From positions 1-44,379 of the forward strand of contig URUD01000023.1 in NCBI GenBank assembly GCA_900550935.1: DNA of 44,379 nucleotides, read 5' to 3'. Numbering within the stretch: the stretch's first letter is position 1; each line of letters starts with the position of its first letter. Below, piece after piece: positions 17,271 through 24,819 of the stretch. Below the pieces are notes generated by a model, which did not search any database, was not told the origin of the DNA, and saw only the letters and a list, made by a program, of their open reading frames with translations. Source of the stretch: an uncultured Roseburia sp. GTDB lineage: Bacteria; Bacillota; Clostridia; Lachnospirales; Lachnospiraceae. The position numbers and the translations under genes are program-made.

Positions 17271-17288
17271 TTGTTAAAAAATTAACAG
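17271..17288 (+). promoter_or_regulatory. Rex operator upstream of thl
   Basis: TTGTTAA-AAAA-TTAACAG matches the Rex consensus TTGTTAANNNNTTAACAA at 13 of 14 specified bases. Rex is the NADH/NAD+-sensing repressor known to control butyrate and solvent genes in clostridia. The site lies 38 bp upstream of the thl start and downstream of the proposed promoter, so bound Rex would act as a roadblock or cover a second promoter. Confidence 0.75.
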
Positions 17289-17326
17289 GGTTTTTCGGCA
17301 AATTTATTTGAAAAGGAGACGAGAAA

Positions 17327-18511
17327 ATGGCAAAAAAAGTAGTTTTAGCAGGAGCTTGTCGTACTGCAATCGGTAAAATGGGTGGAGCATTAAGTAATAC
17401 TCCGGCACCTGAATTAGGCGCAATCGTAATCAAAGAAGCATTAAACAGAGCTGGTGTTAAACCAGAGCAGGTAGATGAAGTATTAATGGGATGCGTTATC
17501 CAGGCAGCACAGGGACAGAACGTTGCACGTCAGGCTTCCATCAAAGCAGGTTTGCCAATCGAAGTTCCGGCAGTTACCTTAAACGTTGTATGTGGATCAG
17601 GATTAAAATGTGTGAATGAAGCAGCAGCACAGATTTTAGCAGGACAGGCAGACATCGTTGTTGCCGGTGGTATGGAGAACATGTCTATGGCTCCATATGC
17701 TATGACAAAAGCTCGTTTTGGATATCGTATGAACAATGCAACCATCATTGATACCATGGTAAACGATGCATTAACAGATGCATTCAACCACTATCATATG
17801 ATGATCACAGCTGAGAACGTATGTGATAAATATGGCATCACAAGAGAAGAGTTAGACGAGTTCTCTGCAAACAGCCAGCAGAAATGTGAGAAAGCGATTG
17901 CAGAAGGCAAATTTGACGATGAGATCGTTCCAGTTCCGGTTAAAGTGAAAAAAGAGACTGTTATGTTCACAAAAGATGAGGGACCACGTGCAGGTACAAC
18001 AGCAGAGTCTCTTTCCAAATTAAAATGCTGCTCTGGCAAAGAGGGCGGACTTGTTACAGCAGGTAACGCTTCTGGTATCAACGATGGCGCAGCAGCAATC
18101 GTTGTAATGAGCGAAGAGAAAGCGAAAGAGCTTGGTGTTACACCAATGGCTACATGGGTAGCTGGTGCACTTGGCGGTGTTGAGCCAGAGATCATGGGTG
18201 TTGGACCTGTTGCATCTACAAGAAAGGTATTAGAGAGAACAGGACTTTCTATCGATGATATGGATCTGATCGAGGCAAACGAGGCATTCGCAGCACAGTC
18301 CATTGCAGTTGCAAGAGATCTGAAATTCGATATGTCTAAAGTAAATGTAAATGGTGGTGCCATTGCATTAGGACATCCAGTAGGAGCTTCCGGATGCCGT
18401 ATCCTGGTTACTCTGTTACATGAGATGCAGAAACGCGATGCAAAGAGAGGTCTTGCTACACTGTGTATCGGTGGTGGTATGGGATGCTCTACCATCGTTG
18501 AGAGAGACTAA
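17327..18511 (+). CDS. thlA: Acetyl-CoA acetyltransferase (thiolase)
   Basis: A 394-residue biosynthetic thiolase that condenses two acetyl-CoA to acetoacetyl-CoA, the first step of butyrate formation. The catalytic residues are all present: Cys89 in NVVCGSG, His350 in ALGHPVGASG and Cys380 in TLCIGGGMG. A GGAGA site lies 8 nt upstream of the ATG. It is the first gene of thl-hbd-bcd-etfB-etfA. Codon choice here and in the next four genes shifts towards CCA, GCT and ACA compared with flanking genes, as expected for highly expressed genes. Confidence 0.97.
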   Translation: MAKKVVLAGACRTAIGKMGGALSNTPAPELGAIVIKEALNRAGVKPEQVDEVLMGCVIQAAQGQNVARQASIKAGLPIEVPAVTLNVVCGSGLKCVNEAAAQILAGQADIVVAGGMENMSMAPYAMTKARFGYRMNNATIIDTMVNDALTDAFNHYHMMITAENVCDKYGITREELDEFSANSQQKCEKAIAEGKFDDEIVPVPVKVKKETVMFTKDEGPRAGTTAESLSKLKCCSGKEGGLVTAGNASGINDGAAAIVVMSEEKAKELGVTPMATWVAGALGGVEPEIMGVGPVASTRKVLERTGLSIDDMDLIEANEAFAAQSIAVARDLKFDMSKVNVNGGAIALGHPVGASGCRILVTLLHEMQKRDAKRGLATLCIGGGMGCSTIVERD

Positions 18512-18522
18512 GTAAAAAGAAA

Positions 18523-18551
18523 ACTCCCGGGGGAAAATTTCCTCTGGGAGT
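18523..18551 (+). other. RNA hairpin between thl and hbd
   Basis: An imperfect stem (18523-18534 with 18540-18551, two G-U pairs) sits 12 nt after the thl stop, with no T run after it. It is more likely an mRNA processing or stability element, or a leaky terminator, than a full terminator, since hbd continues the pathway. Confidence 0.55.
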
Positions 18552-18608
18552 ACATTGTCATATAATTTAGATTAGAACAGAAACATTTATTTTTAGGAGG
18601 TAACCGAA

Positions 18609-19481
18609 ATGAAGGTTGGCGTTATTGGTGCAGGAACCATGGGACAGGGCATTGCAAAAGCATTTGCTCAGGTAGAAGGATATGAAGTAGCTCTTTGTGA
18701 TATCAAACAGGAATGGGCTGAAGCAGGAAAAGAGAAAATCAAAAAAGGTTACGCAAGACTGGTAGAAAAAGGAAAAATGACACAGGATGCAGTAGATGCA
18801 ATCGTCAACAAGATCACTCCAGGCTTAAAAGAAAATTTATGTGCTGACTGCGACCTGATCGTAGAAGCTGCATTTGAGGATATGGGCGTTAAAAAGACTA
18901 CATTCCAGGAATTAGACAAGATCGCAAAACCAGAATGTATCTTCGCTTCCAACACATCCAGCCTTTCCATTACAGAGATTGGAAATGGTTTAACACGTCC
19001 AATGGTTGGTATGCATTTCTTCAACCCGGCAGACCGTATGAAGCTGATCGAGGTAATTGCAGGTGTGAACACACCAGAGACAACTGTTGATGCAATCAAG
19101 AAGATTTCTGAAGAAATCGGAAAAACACCGGTACAGGTAAACGAAGCTGCTGGTTTCGTTGTAAACCGTATCTTAATCCCAATGATCAACGAAGCTGCTT
19201 TCATCAAAATGGAAGGTGTTTCAGACATCGCTGGTATCGATGCAGCTATGAAACTTGGTGCAAATCATCCAATGGGACCATTAGAGTTAGGTGATTTCAT
19301 CGGTCTTGATATCTGCCTTGCAATCATGGATGTTCTTTACAAAGAGACAGGCGACAGCAAATATCGTGCATGCCCATTGATCCGTAAAATGGTTCGTGGC
19401 GGCAACCTTGGAGCAAAGAGCGGAAAAGGTTTCTATGTATACAATGCGGACCGCACTAAGACTCCGGTTGATGCACAGTAA
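18609..19481 (+). CDS. hbd: 3-hydroxybutyryl-CoA dehydrogenase
   Basis: A 290-residue enzyme that reduces acetoacetyl-CoA to 3-hydroxybutyryl-CoA with NAD(P)H. It shows the N-terminal dinucleotide-binding motif VIGAGTMGQGIA (residues about 4-15), the ASNTSSLSITE block, the catalytic His in MVGMHFFNPADRM, and the C-terminal helical domain with NRILIPMINEA. A TTTAGGAGG site precedes the ATG. The length is close to that of clostridial Hbd. The next pathway step, crotonase, is not encoded beside it in this window. Confidence 0.97.
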   Translation: MKVGVIGAGTMGQGIAKAFAQVEGYEVALCDIKQEWAEAGKEKIKKGYARLVEKGKMTQDAVDAIVNKITPGLKENLCADCDLIVEAAFEDMGVKKTTFQELDKIAKPECIFASNTSSLSITEIGNGLTRPMVGMHFFNPADRMKLIEVIAGVNTPETTVDAIKKISEEIGKTPVQVNEAAGFVVNRILIPMINEAAFIKMEGVSDIAGIDAAMKLGANHPMGPLELGDFIGLDICLAIMDVLYKETGDSKYRACPLIRKMVRGGNLGAKSGKGFYVYNADRTKTPVDAQ

Positions 19482-19498
19482 AATATAAATTATAGGAG

Positions 19499-19535
19499 GA
19501 AAATGCTCTGCTTCTGCAATGGCAGCTGCATTTTC
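19499..19535 (+). other. Hairpin over the first ATG between hbd and bcd
   Basis: GAAAATGC (19499-19506) pairs with GCATTTTC (19528-19535), and CTGC (19508-19511) with GCAG (19522-19525), around a 10-nt loop. The structure covers the start codon of a 17-codon open frame and abuts its AGGAGG site, so it could tune translation or mRNA stability at the hbd/bcd junction. Confidence 0.45.
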
Positions 19536-19556
19536 TTCAAAAACAAGGAGGATTGA
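19503..19556 (+). CDS. Possible small open reading frame between hbd and bcd
   Basis: ATG 19503 follows a perfect AGGAGG (19494-19499) and opens 17 codons (MLCFCNGSCIFFKNKED), rich in Cys and Phe, ending at TGA 19554-19556, five bases before the bcd ATG. It spans the bcd ribosome binding site. It could be a translated upstream frame that couples to bcd, a tiny peptide, or a relic. There is no conservation evidence available here. Confidence 0.3.
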   Translation: MLCFCNGSCIFFKNKED

Positions 19557-19560
19557 AATC

Positions 19561-20715
19561 ATGGATTTCACTTTAGACAAGAAACATGAAATGGCGCGTT
19601 CCTTATTCAGGGACTTTGCTGAAACAGAAGTAAAACCGCTCGCACAGGAAGTTGACGAGACAGAGGCATTTCCGGCAGAGACCGTTAAAAAGATGCAGAA
19701 ATATGGTTTCATGGGAATTCCAGTACCAAAGGAGTATGGCGGACAGGGATGTGATCCTCTTACCTATGTTATGTGTGTAGAGGAGTTATCTAAAGTTTGT
19801 GCTACCACAGGTGTTGTTGTATCTGCACATACATCTCTTTGTATCGATCCGATCATGACATATGGTACCGAAGAGCAGAAACAGAAATATGTAAAACCAC
19901 TTGCAACAGGCGAGAAGTTAGGTGCATTTGCATTAACAGAGCCAGGCGCAGGAACTGATGCACAGGGTGCACAGACCAAAGCTGTTTTAGATGGCGATGA
20001 GTGGGTATTAAACGGATCAAAATGCTTCATTACCAATGGTAAAGTTGCAGACGTTTATATCGTAATCGCAATCACCAGCATTACAGAGGACAAGAGAGGC
20101 AGAAAGAAGAAAAACTTCTCTGCATTTATCGTAGATAAGGGAGCTCCAGGTTTCTCATTCGGAACAAAAGAGAAGAAAATGGGTATCCGTGGATCTTCTA
20201 CATATGAGCTGATCTTTGAAGATTGCAGAATTCCAAAAGAGAATATCTTAGGACCAGAAGGAAAAGGTTTCCCAATCGCAATGCACACACTGGATGGTGG
20301 ACGTATCGGTATCGCTGCTCAGGCACTTGGTATTGCAGAGGGCGCATTAGACAGAGCTATCGCTTACACCAAAGAGAGAAAACAGTTCGGCCGTTCTATT
20401 GCACAGCAGCAGAATACACAGTTCAAATTAGCTGATATGGCAGCAAGAATCGAAGCTGCTCAGTTACTGGTATACAAAGCAGCAATGGCAAAAGCTACTC
20501 AGAAAGTATATTCTGTAGAAGCAGCAAAAGCAAAATTATTTGCAGCTGAGACAGCAATGGCTGTTACAACAGAAGTTGTTCAGTTATTCGGTGGATACGG
20601 ATACATCAGAGAGTACGATGTAGAGCGTATGATGCGTGATGCTAAGATCACAGAGATCTATGAAGGAACAAGCGAAGTTCAGAGAATGGTAATTTCTGGC
20701 GCATTGTTGAAGTAG
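19561..20715 (+). CDS. bcd: Butyryl-CoA dehydrogenase
   Basis: A 384-residue FAD enzyme of the acyl-CoA dehydrogenase family that reduces crotonyl-CoA to butyryl-CoA. The flavin and substrate signatures are GAFALTEPGAGTDA and KCFITNG, with QLFGGYGYIREYDVERMMRDAKITEIYEGTSE at the C-terminus; Glu368 in YEGTSE is the catalytic base. I start at ATG 19561 behind AAGGAGG; an in-frame ATG 42 nt upstream lies in a hairpin and adds residues foreign to the family. With EtfAB downstream it probably forms the electron-bifurcating complex that also reduces ferredoxin. Confidence 0.97.
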   Translation: MDFTLDKKHEMARSLFRDFAETEVKPLAQEVDETEAFPAETVKKMQKYGFMGIPVPKEYGGQGCDPLTYVMCVEELSKVCATTGVVVSAHTSLCIDPIMTYGTEEQKQKYVKPLATGEKLGAFALTEPGAGTDAQGAQTKAVLDGDEWVLNGSKCFITNGKVADVYIVIAITSITEDKRGRKKKNFSAFIVDKGAPGFSFGTKEKKMGIRGSSTYELIFEDCRIPKENILGPEGKGFPIAMHTLDGGRIGIAAQALGIAEGALDRAIAYTKERKQFGRSIAQQQNTQFKLADMAARIEAAQLLVYKAAMAKATQKVYSVEAAKAKLFAAETAMAVTTEVVQLFGGYGYIREYDVERMMRDAKITEIYEGTSEVQRMVISGALLK

Positions 20716-20759
20716 TTTAACACCAAATAATACTATAAATTATAAGGAGTGGAAAATAC

Positions 20760-21542
20760 ATGAATATCGTAGTATGTATTAAACAGGTTCCTGATACAAA
20801 GGGTGGAGTAAAATTCAATCCAGACGGAACACTTGATAGAGCAGCAATGCTTGCTATCATGAACCCAGATGATAAAGCTGGTCTTGAAGCAGCATTAAGA
20901 ATTAAAGACGAAACAGGCGCAAAGGTTACAGTACTTACCATGGGACTTCCAAAGGCTGATGCAGTTCTTCGTGAAGCACTTGCTATGGGTGCAGATGAAG
21001 CAGTACTTGTAACAGACAGAGTATTAGGTGGAGCTGATACATGGGCTACTTCTACTACAATCGCTGGTGCTCTTCGTAACTTAGATTACGATCTGATCAT
21101 CACAGGACGTCAGGCTATCGATGGTGATACCGCTCAGGTAGGACCACAGATCGCAGAGCATTTAGGACTTCCGGTTATCTCTTATGCAGCTGACATCAAA
21201 GTAGAGGGTGACTCTGTTATTGTAAAACGTCAGTATGAAGACAGATACCATGAATTAAAAGCAAAAATGCCTTGTCTGGTAACAGCTCTTTCTGAGTTAA
21301 ACCAGCCTCGTTACATGACTCCGGGCGGCATCTTTGACGCATGCGACAAAGAGATCACTGTTTGGGGCAGAGCAGACTTAAAGGATGTAGATGACTCAGA
21401 TCTTGGATTAAAAGGATCTCCTACCAAGATTGCAAAAGCATCTGACAAAGTAGCAAAAGGTGCCGGAGAGAAAGTAAATCTTGACCCAACAGAGTCAGTA
21501 AATTACTTAATCGGTAAATTCAAAGAGAAACACATTATCTAA
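20760..21542 (+). CDS. etfB: Electron transfer flavoprotein subunit beta
   Basis: A 260-residue EtfB. It starts MNIVVCIKQVPDT, typical of clostridial EtfB, and contains the family segments LTMGLPKADAVLREALAMGADEAVLVTD and TGRQAIDGDTAQVGPQIAEHLG, which line the nucleotide/FAD site. It partners EtfA and Bcd. An AAGGAG site lies 44 nt after bcd. No frameshift or missing region is seen. Confidence 0.96.
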   Translation: MNIVVCIKQVPDTKGGVKFNPDGTLDRAAMLAIMNPDDKAGLEAALRIKDETGAKVTVLTMGLPKADAVLREALAMGADEAVLVTDRVLGGADTWATSTTIAGALRNLDYDLIITGRQAIDGDTAQVGPQIAEHLGLPVISYAADIKVEGDSVIVKRQYEDRYHELKAKMPCLVTALSELNQPRYMTPGGIFDACDKEITVWGRADLKDVDDSDLGLKGSPTKIAKASDKVAKGAGEKVNLDPTESVNYLIGKFKEKHII

Positions 21543-21569
21543 TAAAAATAAGGAAAAGTGGTGAATAAA

Positions 21570-22616
21570 ATGGCATTAGAAGAATATAAGGGAGTATTTG
21601 TCTTTGCACAGCAGGTAGACAACGTATTAGATGGCGTTGCATTTGAGTTACTTGGAAAAGGTAAAGACTTAGCAAAAGATTTAGGTACTGATGTAACTGC
21701 AGTATTGATCGGATCTAATGTAAAAGGTTTAGCAGATCAGTTAGCTGAGTATGGTGCTGACAGAGTTATCGTTGTAGATGACCCAGAATTAAAAGACTAC
21801 AGAACAGAGCCATATGCACATGCATTAGCATCTGTCATCAATGAATATAAACCAGAGATCATGTTAGTAGGCGCAACTGCAATCGGACGTGATTTAGGAC
21901 CTACTGTTTCTGCAAGAGTAAAAACAGGTCTGACAGCAGACTGTACTTCTCTTGAGATCGGTAACTTCCCATTAGTTGCTGCACCTGGAAAAGAAGCAGA
22001 GCAGAAACACAACCAGTTATTAATGACACGTCCTGCATTCGGTGGAAATACGATCGCTACCATTGCATGTCCTGACAACCGCCCACAGATGGCAACCGTT
22101 CGTCCAGGTGTTATGCAGAAGATCGCTCCGATCGCTGGTGCAAAAGCAAACGTTGTAGAGTTCAACCCAGGATTTACACCAAACAACAGATATGTTGAGA
22201 TCTTAAACATCGTAAAAGCTGTTAAGAACACAGCAAACATCATGGAAGCTAAGATCTTAGTATCTGGTGGTCGTGGAGTTGGTTCAAAAGAGAACTTCAA
22301 ACTTCTGGAAGACCTCGCAGAGGTACTTGGCGGAACCGTAAGCTGCTCTCGTGCAGTTGTAGAGAATGGCTGGTTGCCAGTTGACTTACAGGTAGGTCAG
22401 ACAGGTAAGACAGTTCGTCCACAGATTTACTTCGCAATCGGTATTTCCGGAGCAATCCAGCACGTAGCAGGTATGGAAGACTCTGATCTGATCATTGCAA
22501 TCAACAAAGACGAAGATGCTCCTATCTTTGATGTAGCTGATTATGGTCTTGTTGGAGACTTAAATAAGATTGTTCCAGCACTGACAGCAGCATTAAAAGC
22601 TGAATTAGGAAAATAA
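21570..22616 (+). CDS. etfA: Electron transfer flavoprotein subunit alpha
   Basis: A 348-residue EtfA. The N-terminal half is an ETF fold (FVFAQQVDNVLDGVAFELLGKGKDLA), and the C-terminal half carries the FAD-binding domain with ILVSGGRGVGSKENFKLLEDLAE, LQVGQTGKTVRPQIYFAIGISGAIQH and INKDEDAPIFDVADYGLVGD. GTG 21558 is an alternative in-frame start, but ATG 21570 is better: the GTGGTGA before it can act as the ribosome binding site and the protein then aligns with the family start. It is the last gene of the butyrate operon. Confidence 0.96.
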   Translation: MALEEYKGVFVFAQQVDNVLDGVAFELLGKGKDLAKDLGTDVTAVLIGSNVKGLADQLAEYGADRVIVVDDPELKDYRTEPYAHALASVINEYKPEIMLVGATAIGRDLGPTVSARVKTGLTADCTSLEIGNFPLVAAPGKEAEQKHNQLLMTRPAFGGNTIATIACPDNRPQMATVRPGVMQKIAPIAGAKANVVEFNPGFTPNNRYVEILNIVKAVKNTANIMEAKILVSGGRGVGSKENFKLLEDLAEVLGGTVSCSRAVVENGWLPVDLQVGQTGKTVRPQIYFAIGISGAIQHVAGMEDSDLIIAINKDEDAPIFDVADYGLVGDLNKIVPALTAALKAELGK

Positions 22617-22641
22617 AAATAAAAGCGGTAGCTTTTTCGGG

Positions 22642-22686
22642 AAGAGGCTTGTCTAATGTGAGTACTGCATGGGCGGGTCTCTTTTC
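22642..22686 (+). terminator. Probable terminator of the butyrate operon
   Basis: AAGAGGCTTGTCT (22642-22654) can pair as RNA with GGGCGGGTCTCTT (22671-22683), using many G-U pairs, and is followed by T residues. A smaller AAAAGC/GCTTTT hairpin lies just before it at 22621-22636 and may add to termination. Confidence 0.5.
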
Positions 22687-22688
22687 TG

Positions 22689-22717
22689 TTGCGAAACCAT
22701 TTGCTCAATGCTATACT
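22689..22717 (+). promoter_or_regulatory. Promoter of the small membrane protein / ECF / mtnA / mrp run
   Basis: TTGCGA (22689-22694), 17-bp spacer, TATACT (22712-22717), directly after the butyrate-operon terminator. Confidence 0.55.
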
Positions 22718-22764
22718 AGAACGATACGGGATAGCAAAATAAAAAGAGAAATGGAGTGAAGCGA

Positions 22765-23016
22765 TTGAATCAGGATGATAATTTAAAAAAAGAGCAGAAT
22801 TCAATGATGGCTCTTGCATTTGGTATCATCGGTATGCTGCTTAGCTGCGTTGGTTATGGTGCGATATTCGGACTGATCGCCATCGGATTTGGTGTGGCAG
22901 GGTTAAAATCCCCCAAAGGCAAGCGGAATGCAATAGCAGGGATTGTGCTCGGTGCATTGAGTGTGGCAATGTTGTTTGTGGTAGTACTGATGAATCTAAC
23001 CAATCAGGCAGGCTAA
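22765..23016 (+). CDS. Small two-helix membrane protein (DUF4190-like)
   Basis: An 83-residue protein from TTG 22765, which has GGAG 8 nt upstream (22753-22756); GTG 22756 is an alternative start 3 codons earlier. Two hydrophobic helices (about residues 16-44 and 55-76) are separated by a basic LKSPKGKRNA loop. The pattern of Gly-rich helices around a short basic loop resembles DUF4190 proteins, for which no function is established. A related but longer protein is encoded on the minus strand at 34.6-35.0 kb. Confidence 0.65.
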   Translation: MNQDDNLKKEQNSMMALAFGIIGMLLSCVGYGAIFGLIAIGFGVAGLKSPKGKRNAIAGIVLGALSVAMLFVVVLMNLTNQAG

Positions 23017-23061
23017 ACAAAAAGAGAAAAAAGGAAAACAAAAAGAAAAGAGGAAGAGACT

Positions 23062-23670
23062 ATGACACAGAAAAAATTCTCTACAAGGTATCTTGTGGAA
23101 ATGGCACTTTTAGTTGCCATCATTCTTATCATGGCTTTTACCCCGATCGGATACATCAAGACAGGCGGTCTTGAGATTACGTTGATCGTTGTTCCGGTGG
23201 CGGTAGGAGCTGTTACATTGGGACCGACAGGAGGCGCGATCTTGGGAGGCGTGTTCGGACTGACCAGTTTTATACGGTGTTTTGGACTGAACGCATTTGG
23301 AGCTGTTTTAATGAGTATCAATCCATTTCTCACGTTTTTAGTATGCGTGCCAACACGTATTTTGATGGGATGGCTGACAGGTTTGATCTATCAGGGACTG
23401 GGGAAGACAAAACTCCCACATAACGTATCCATCACGGTTGCCAATTTATGCTGCCCACTGTTAAATACCACGTTTTTCATGGGTATGCTGGTTCTGGGCT
23501 TTTACCATACGGATTACATACAGTCTTTTGTGACAACACTTGGCGTGACAAATCCATTTTTATTTGTCTTAGCGTTTGTAGGAGTCAATGGAACCGTAGA
23601 GGCGATCGTATGTTTTGTTGTCGGTGCAGCAATTTCTGTTGCGTTGAAGAAGGCATTACGTTACGAATAA
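23062..23670 (+). CDS. ECF transporter S component, substrate not assigned
   Basis: A 202-residue integral membrane protein with about six helices. It has the N-terminal ALLVAIILIMAFTPIGYIKTGGLEITLIVVPVAVGAVTLGPTGGAILGGVFGLTSF segment of ECF-type vitamin transporter S components, which bind substrate and dock on a shared energising module (EcfAA'T, not in this window). The motif around TLGPTGGAILGGVFG is seen in several S-component subfamilies, including pantothenate-type ones, but I cannot assign the ligand. It is 21 nt upstream of mtnA, which may hint at a thio-sugar or related ligand; that is speculation. Confidence 0.8.
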   Translation: MTQKKFSTRYLVEMALLVAIILIMAFTPIGYIKTGGLEITLIVVPVAVGAVTLGPTGGAILGGVFGLTSFIRCFGLNAFGAVLMSINPFLTFLVCVPTRILMGWLTGLIYQGLGKTKLPHNVSITVANLCCPLLNTTFFMGMLVLGFYHTDYIQSFVTTLGVTNPFLFVLAFVGVNGTVEAIVCFVVGAAISVALKKALRYE

Positions 23671-23691
23671 AAGAAAAAGCGAGGTTTAAAT

Positions 23692-24792
23692 TTGAGTCAT
23701 ACAGGGAAAAATATCATGGACTATGATACGGTGCGGCTCGATGAAGCAGAAGAATCGCTTGTCATTATCGATCAGACCAAATTGCCGGGAAAGATAGAGT
23801 TGTTGTCCTTGAAGACGGCACAGGAGATCTGGGATGCGATTTATCTGTTGAAAGTCAGAGGGGCACCTGCAATCGGAGTAGCGGCAGCATATGGCATTTA
23901 TCTGCTGGCGAAACAGATCAGGACAGAAGATTATGACATGTTTTATCAGGAATTTGTTAAACAAAAAGAATATCTCGATTCCTCACGTCCAACGGCAGTA
24001 AATTTAAGCTGGGCGTTGAACCGGATGCAGGGAGTGGTAGAACATAACAGCACCTGCACGGTAAAAGAGATCTTAGGATTGCTGCGCAAAGAAGCTTATG
24101 AGATACAGGAAGAAGATATCTGGGTTTGTAGAAAAATCGGAGAATACGGGCTTACTCTGGTAAAACCGGGGGATGGGATTCTGACTCACTGTAATGCGGG
24201 ACAGCTCGCGACCAGTAAATATGGTACCGCAACCGCTCCAATCTATCTGGGGGAGGAAAAGGGTTATCACTTTAAAGTATTTGCAGATGAGACAAGACCA
24301 TTGCTTCAGGGAGCACGTCTGACTGCATTTGAATTGCAGTCTTCCGGTGTGGATGTCACTTTAATCTGTGATAATATGTCTGCGACCGTGATGAAAAACG
24401 GATGGGTCAATGCTGTGTTTGTCGGATGTGACAGAGTAGCTGCTAACGGAGATACCGCAAATAAGATTGGAACTTCAGTGGTGGCAGCAGTTGCAAAATA
24501 TTATGGCGTGCCGGTGTATATCTGTGCGCCAACATCGACGATCGATATGAATACGCCAAGTGGAGCAGAGATTAAGATTGAGCAGCGGCCAGCAGAGGAG
24601 GTCACGGAAATGTGGTACAAAGAGCGGATGGCACCGGAAGGAGTCAAGGTGTTCAATCCGGCATTTGATGTGACAGATCATGAGCTGATCGCAGGGATTG
24701 TGACTGAATATGGGATTGCGCGGGCACCGTATACGCAGAGCCTGAAAGAAATTTTTGCGAAAAAGCAGGAAGCAATCCGTACAAAAGAATAA
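23692..24792 (+). CDS. mtnA: S-methyl-5-thioribose-1-phosphate isomerase
   Basis: A 366-residue member of the aIF2B-alpha/MtnA family. It has the signatures LKVRGAPAIGVAAAYG, ILTHCNAGQLATSKYGTATAP with the catalytic Cys, and VTLICDNMSATVMKNG with the catalytic Asp. The enzyme turns 5-methylthioribose-1-phosphate (or 5-deoxyribose-1-phosphate) into the ketose form. TTG 23692, seven bases after GAGG, is the likely start; ATG 23716 is the alternative. No other methionine-salvage gene (mtnK, mtnB, mtnD) is present here, so it may serve a partial salvage route. Confidence 0.9.
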   Translation: MSHTGKNIMDYDTVRLDEAEESLVIIDQTKLPGKIELLSLKTAQEIWDAIYLLKVRGAPAIGVAAAYGIYLLAKQIRTEDYDMFYQEFVKQKEYLDSSRPTAVNLSWALNRMQGVVEHNSTCTVKEILGLLRKEAYEIQEEDIWVCRKIGEYGLTLVKPGDGILTHCNAGQLATSKYGTATAPIYLGEEKGYHFKVFADETRPLLQGARLTAFELQSSGVDVTLICDNMSATVMKNGWVNAVFVGCDRVAANGDTANKIGTSVVAAVAKYYGVPVYICAPTSTIDMNTPSGAEIKIEQRPAEEVTEMWYKERMAPEGVKVFNPAFDVTDHELIAGIVTEYGIARAPYTQSLKEIFAKKQEAIRTKE

Positions 24793-24819
24793 ATAAAAAA
24801 GAAAATGGAGGGCAGAAAT

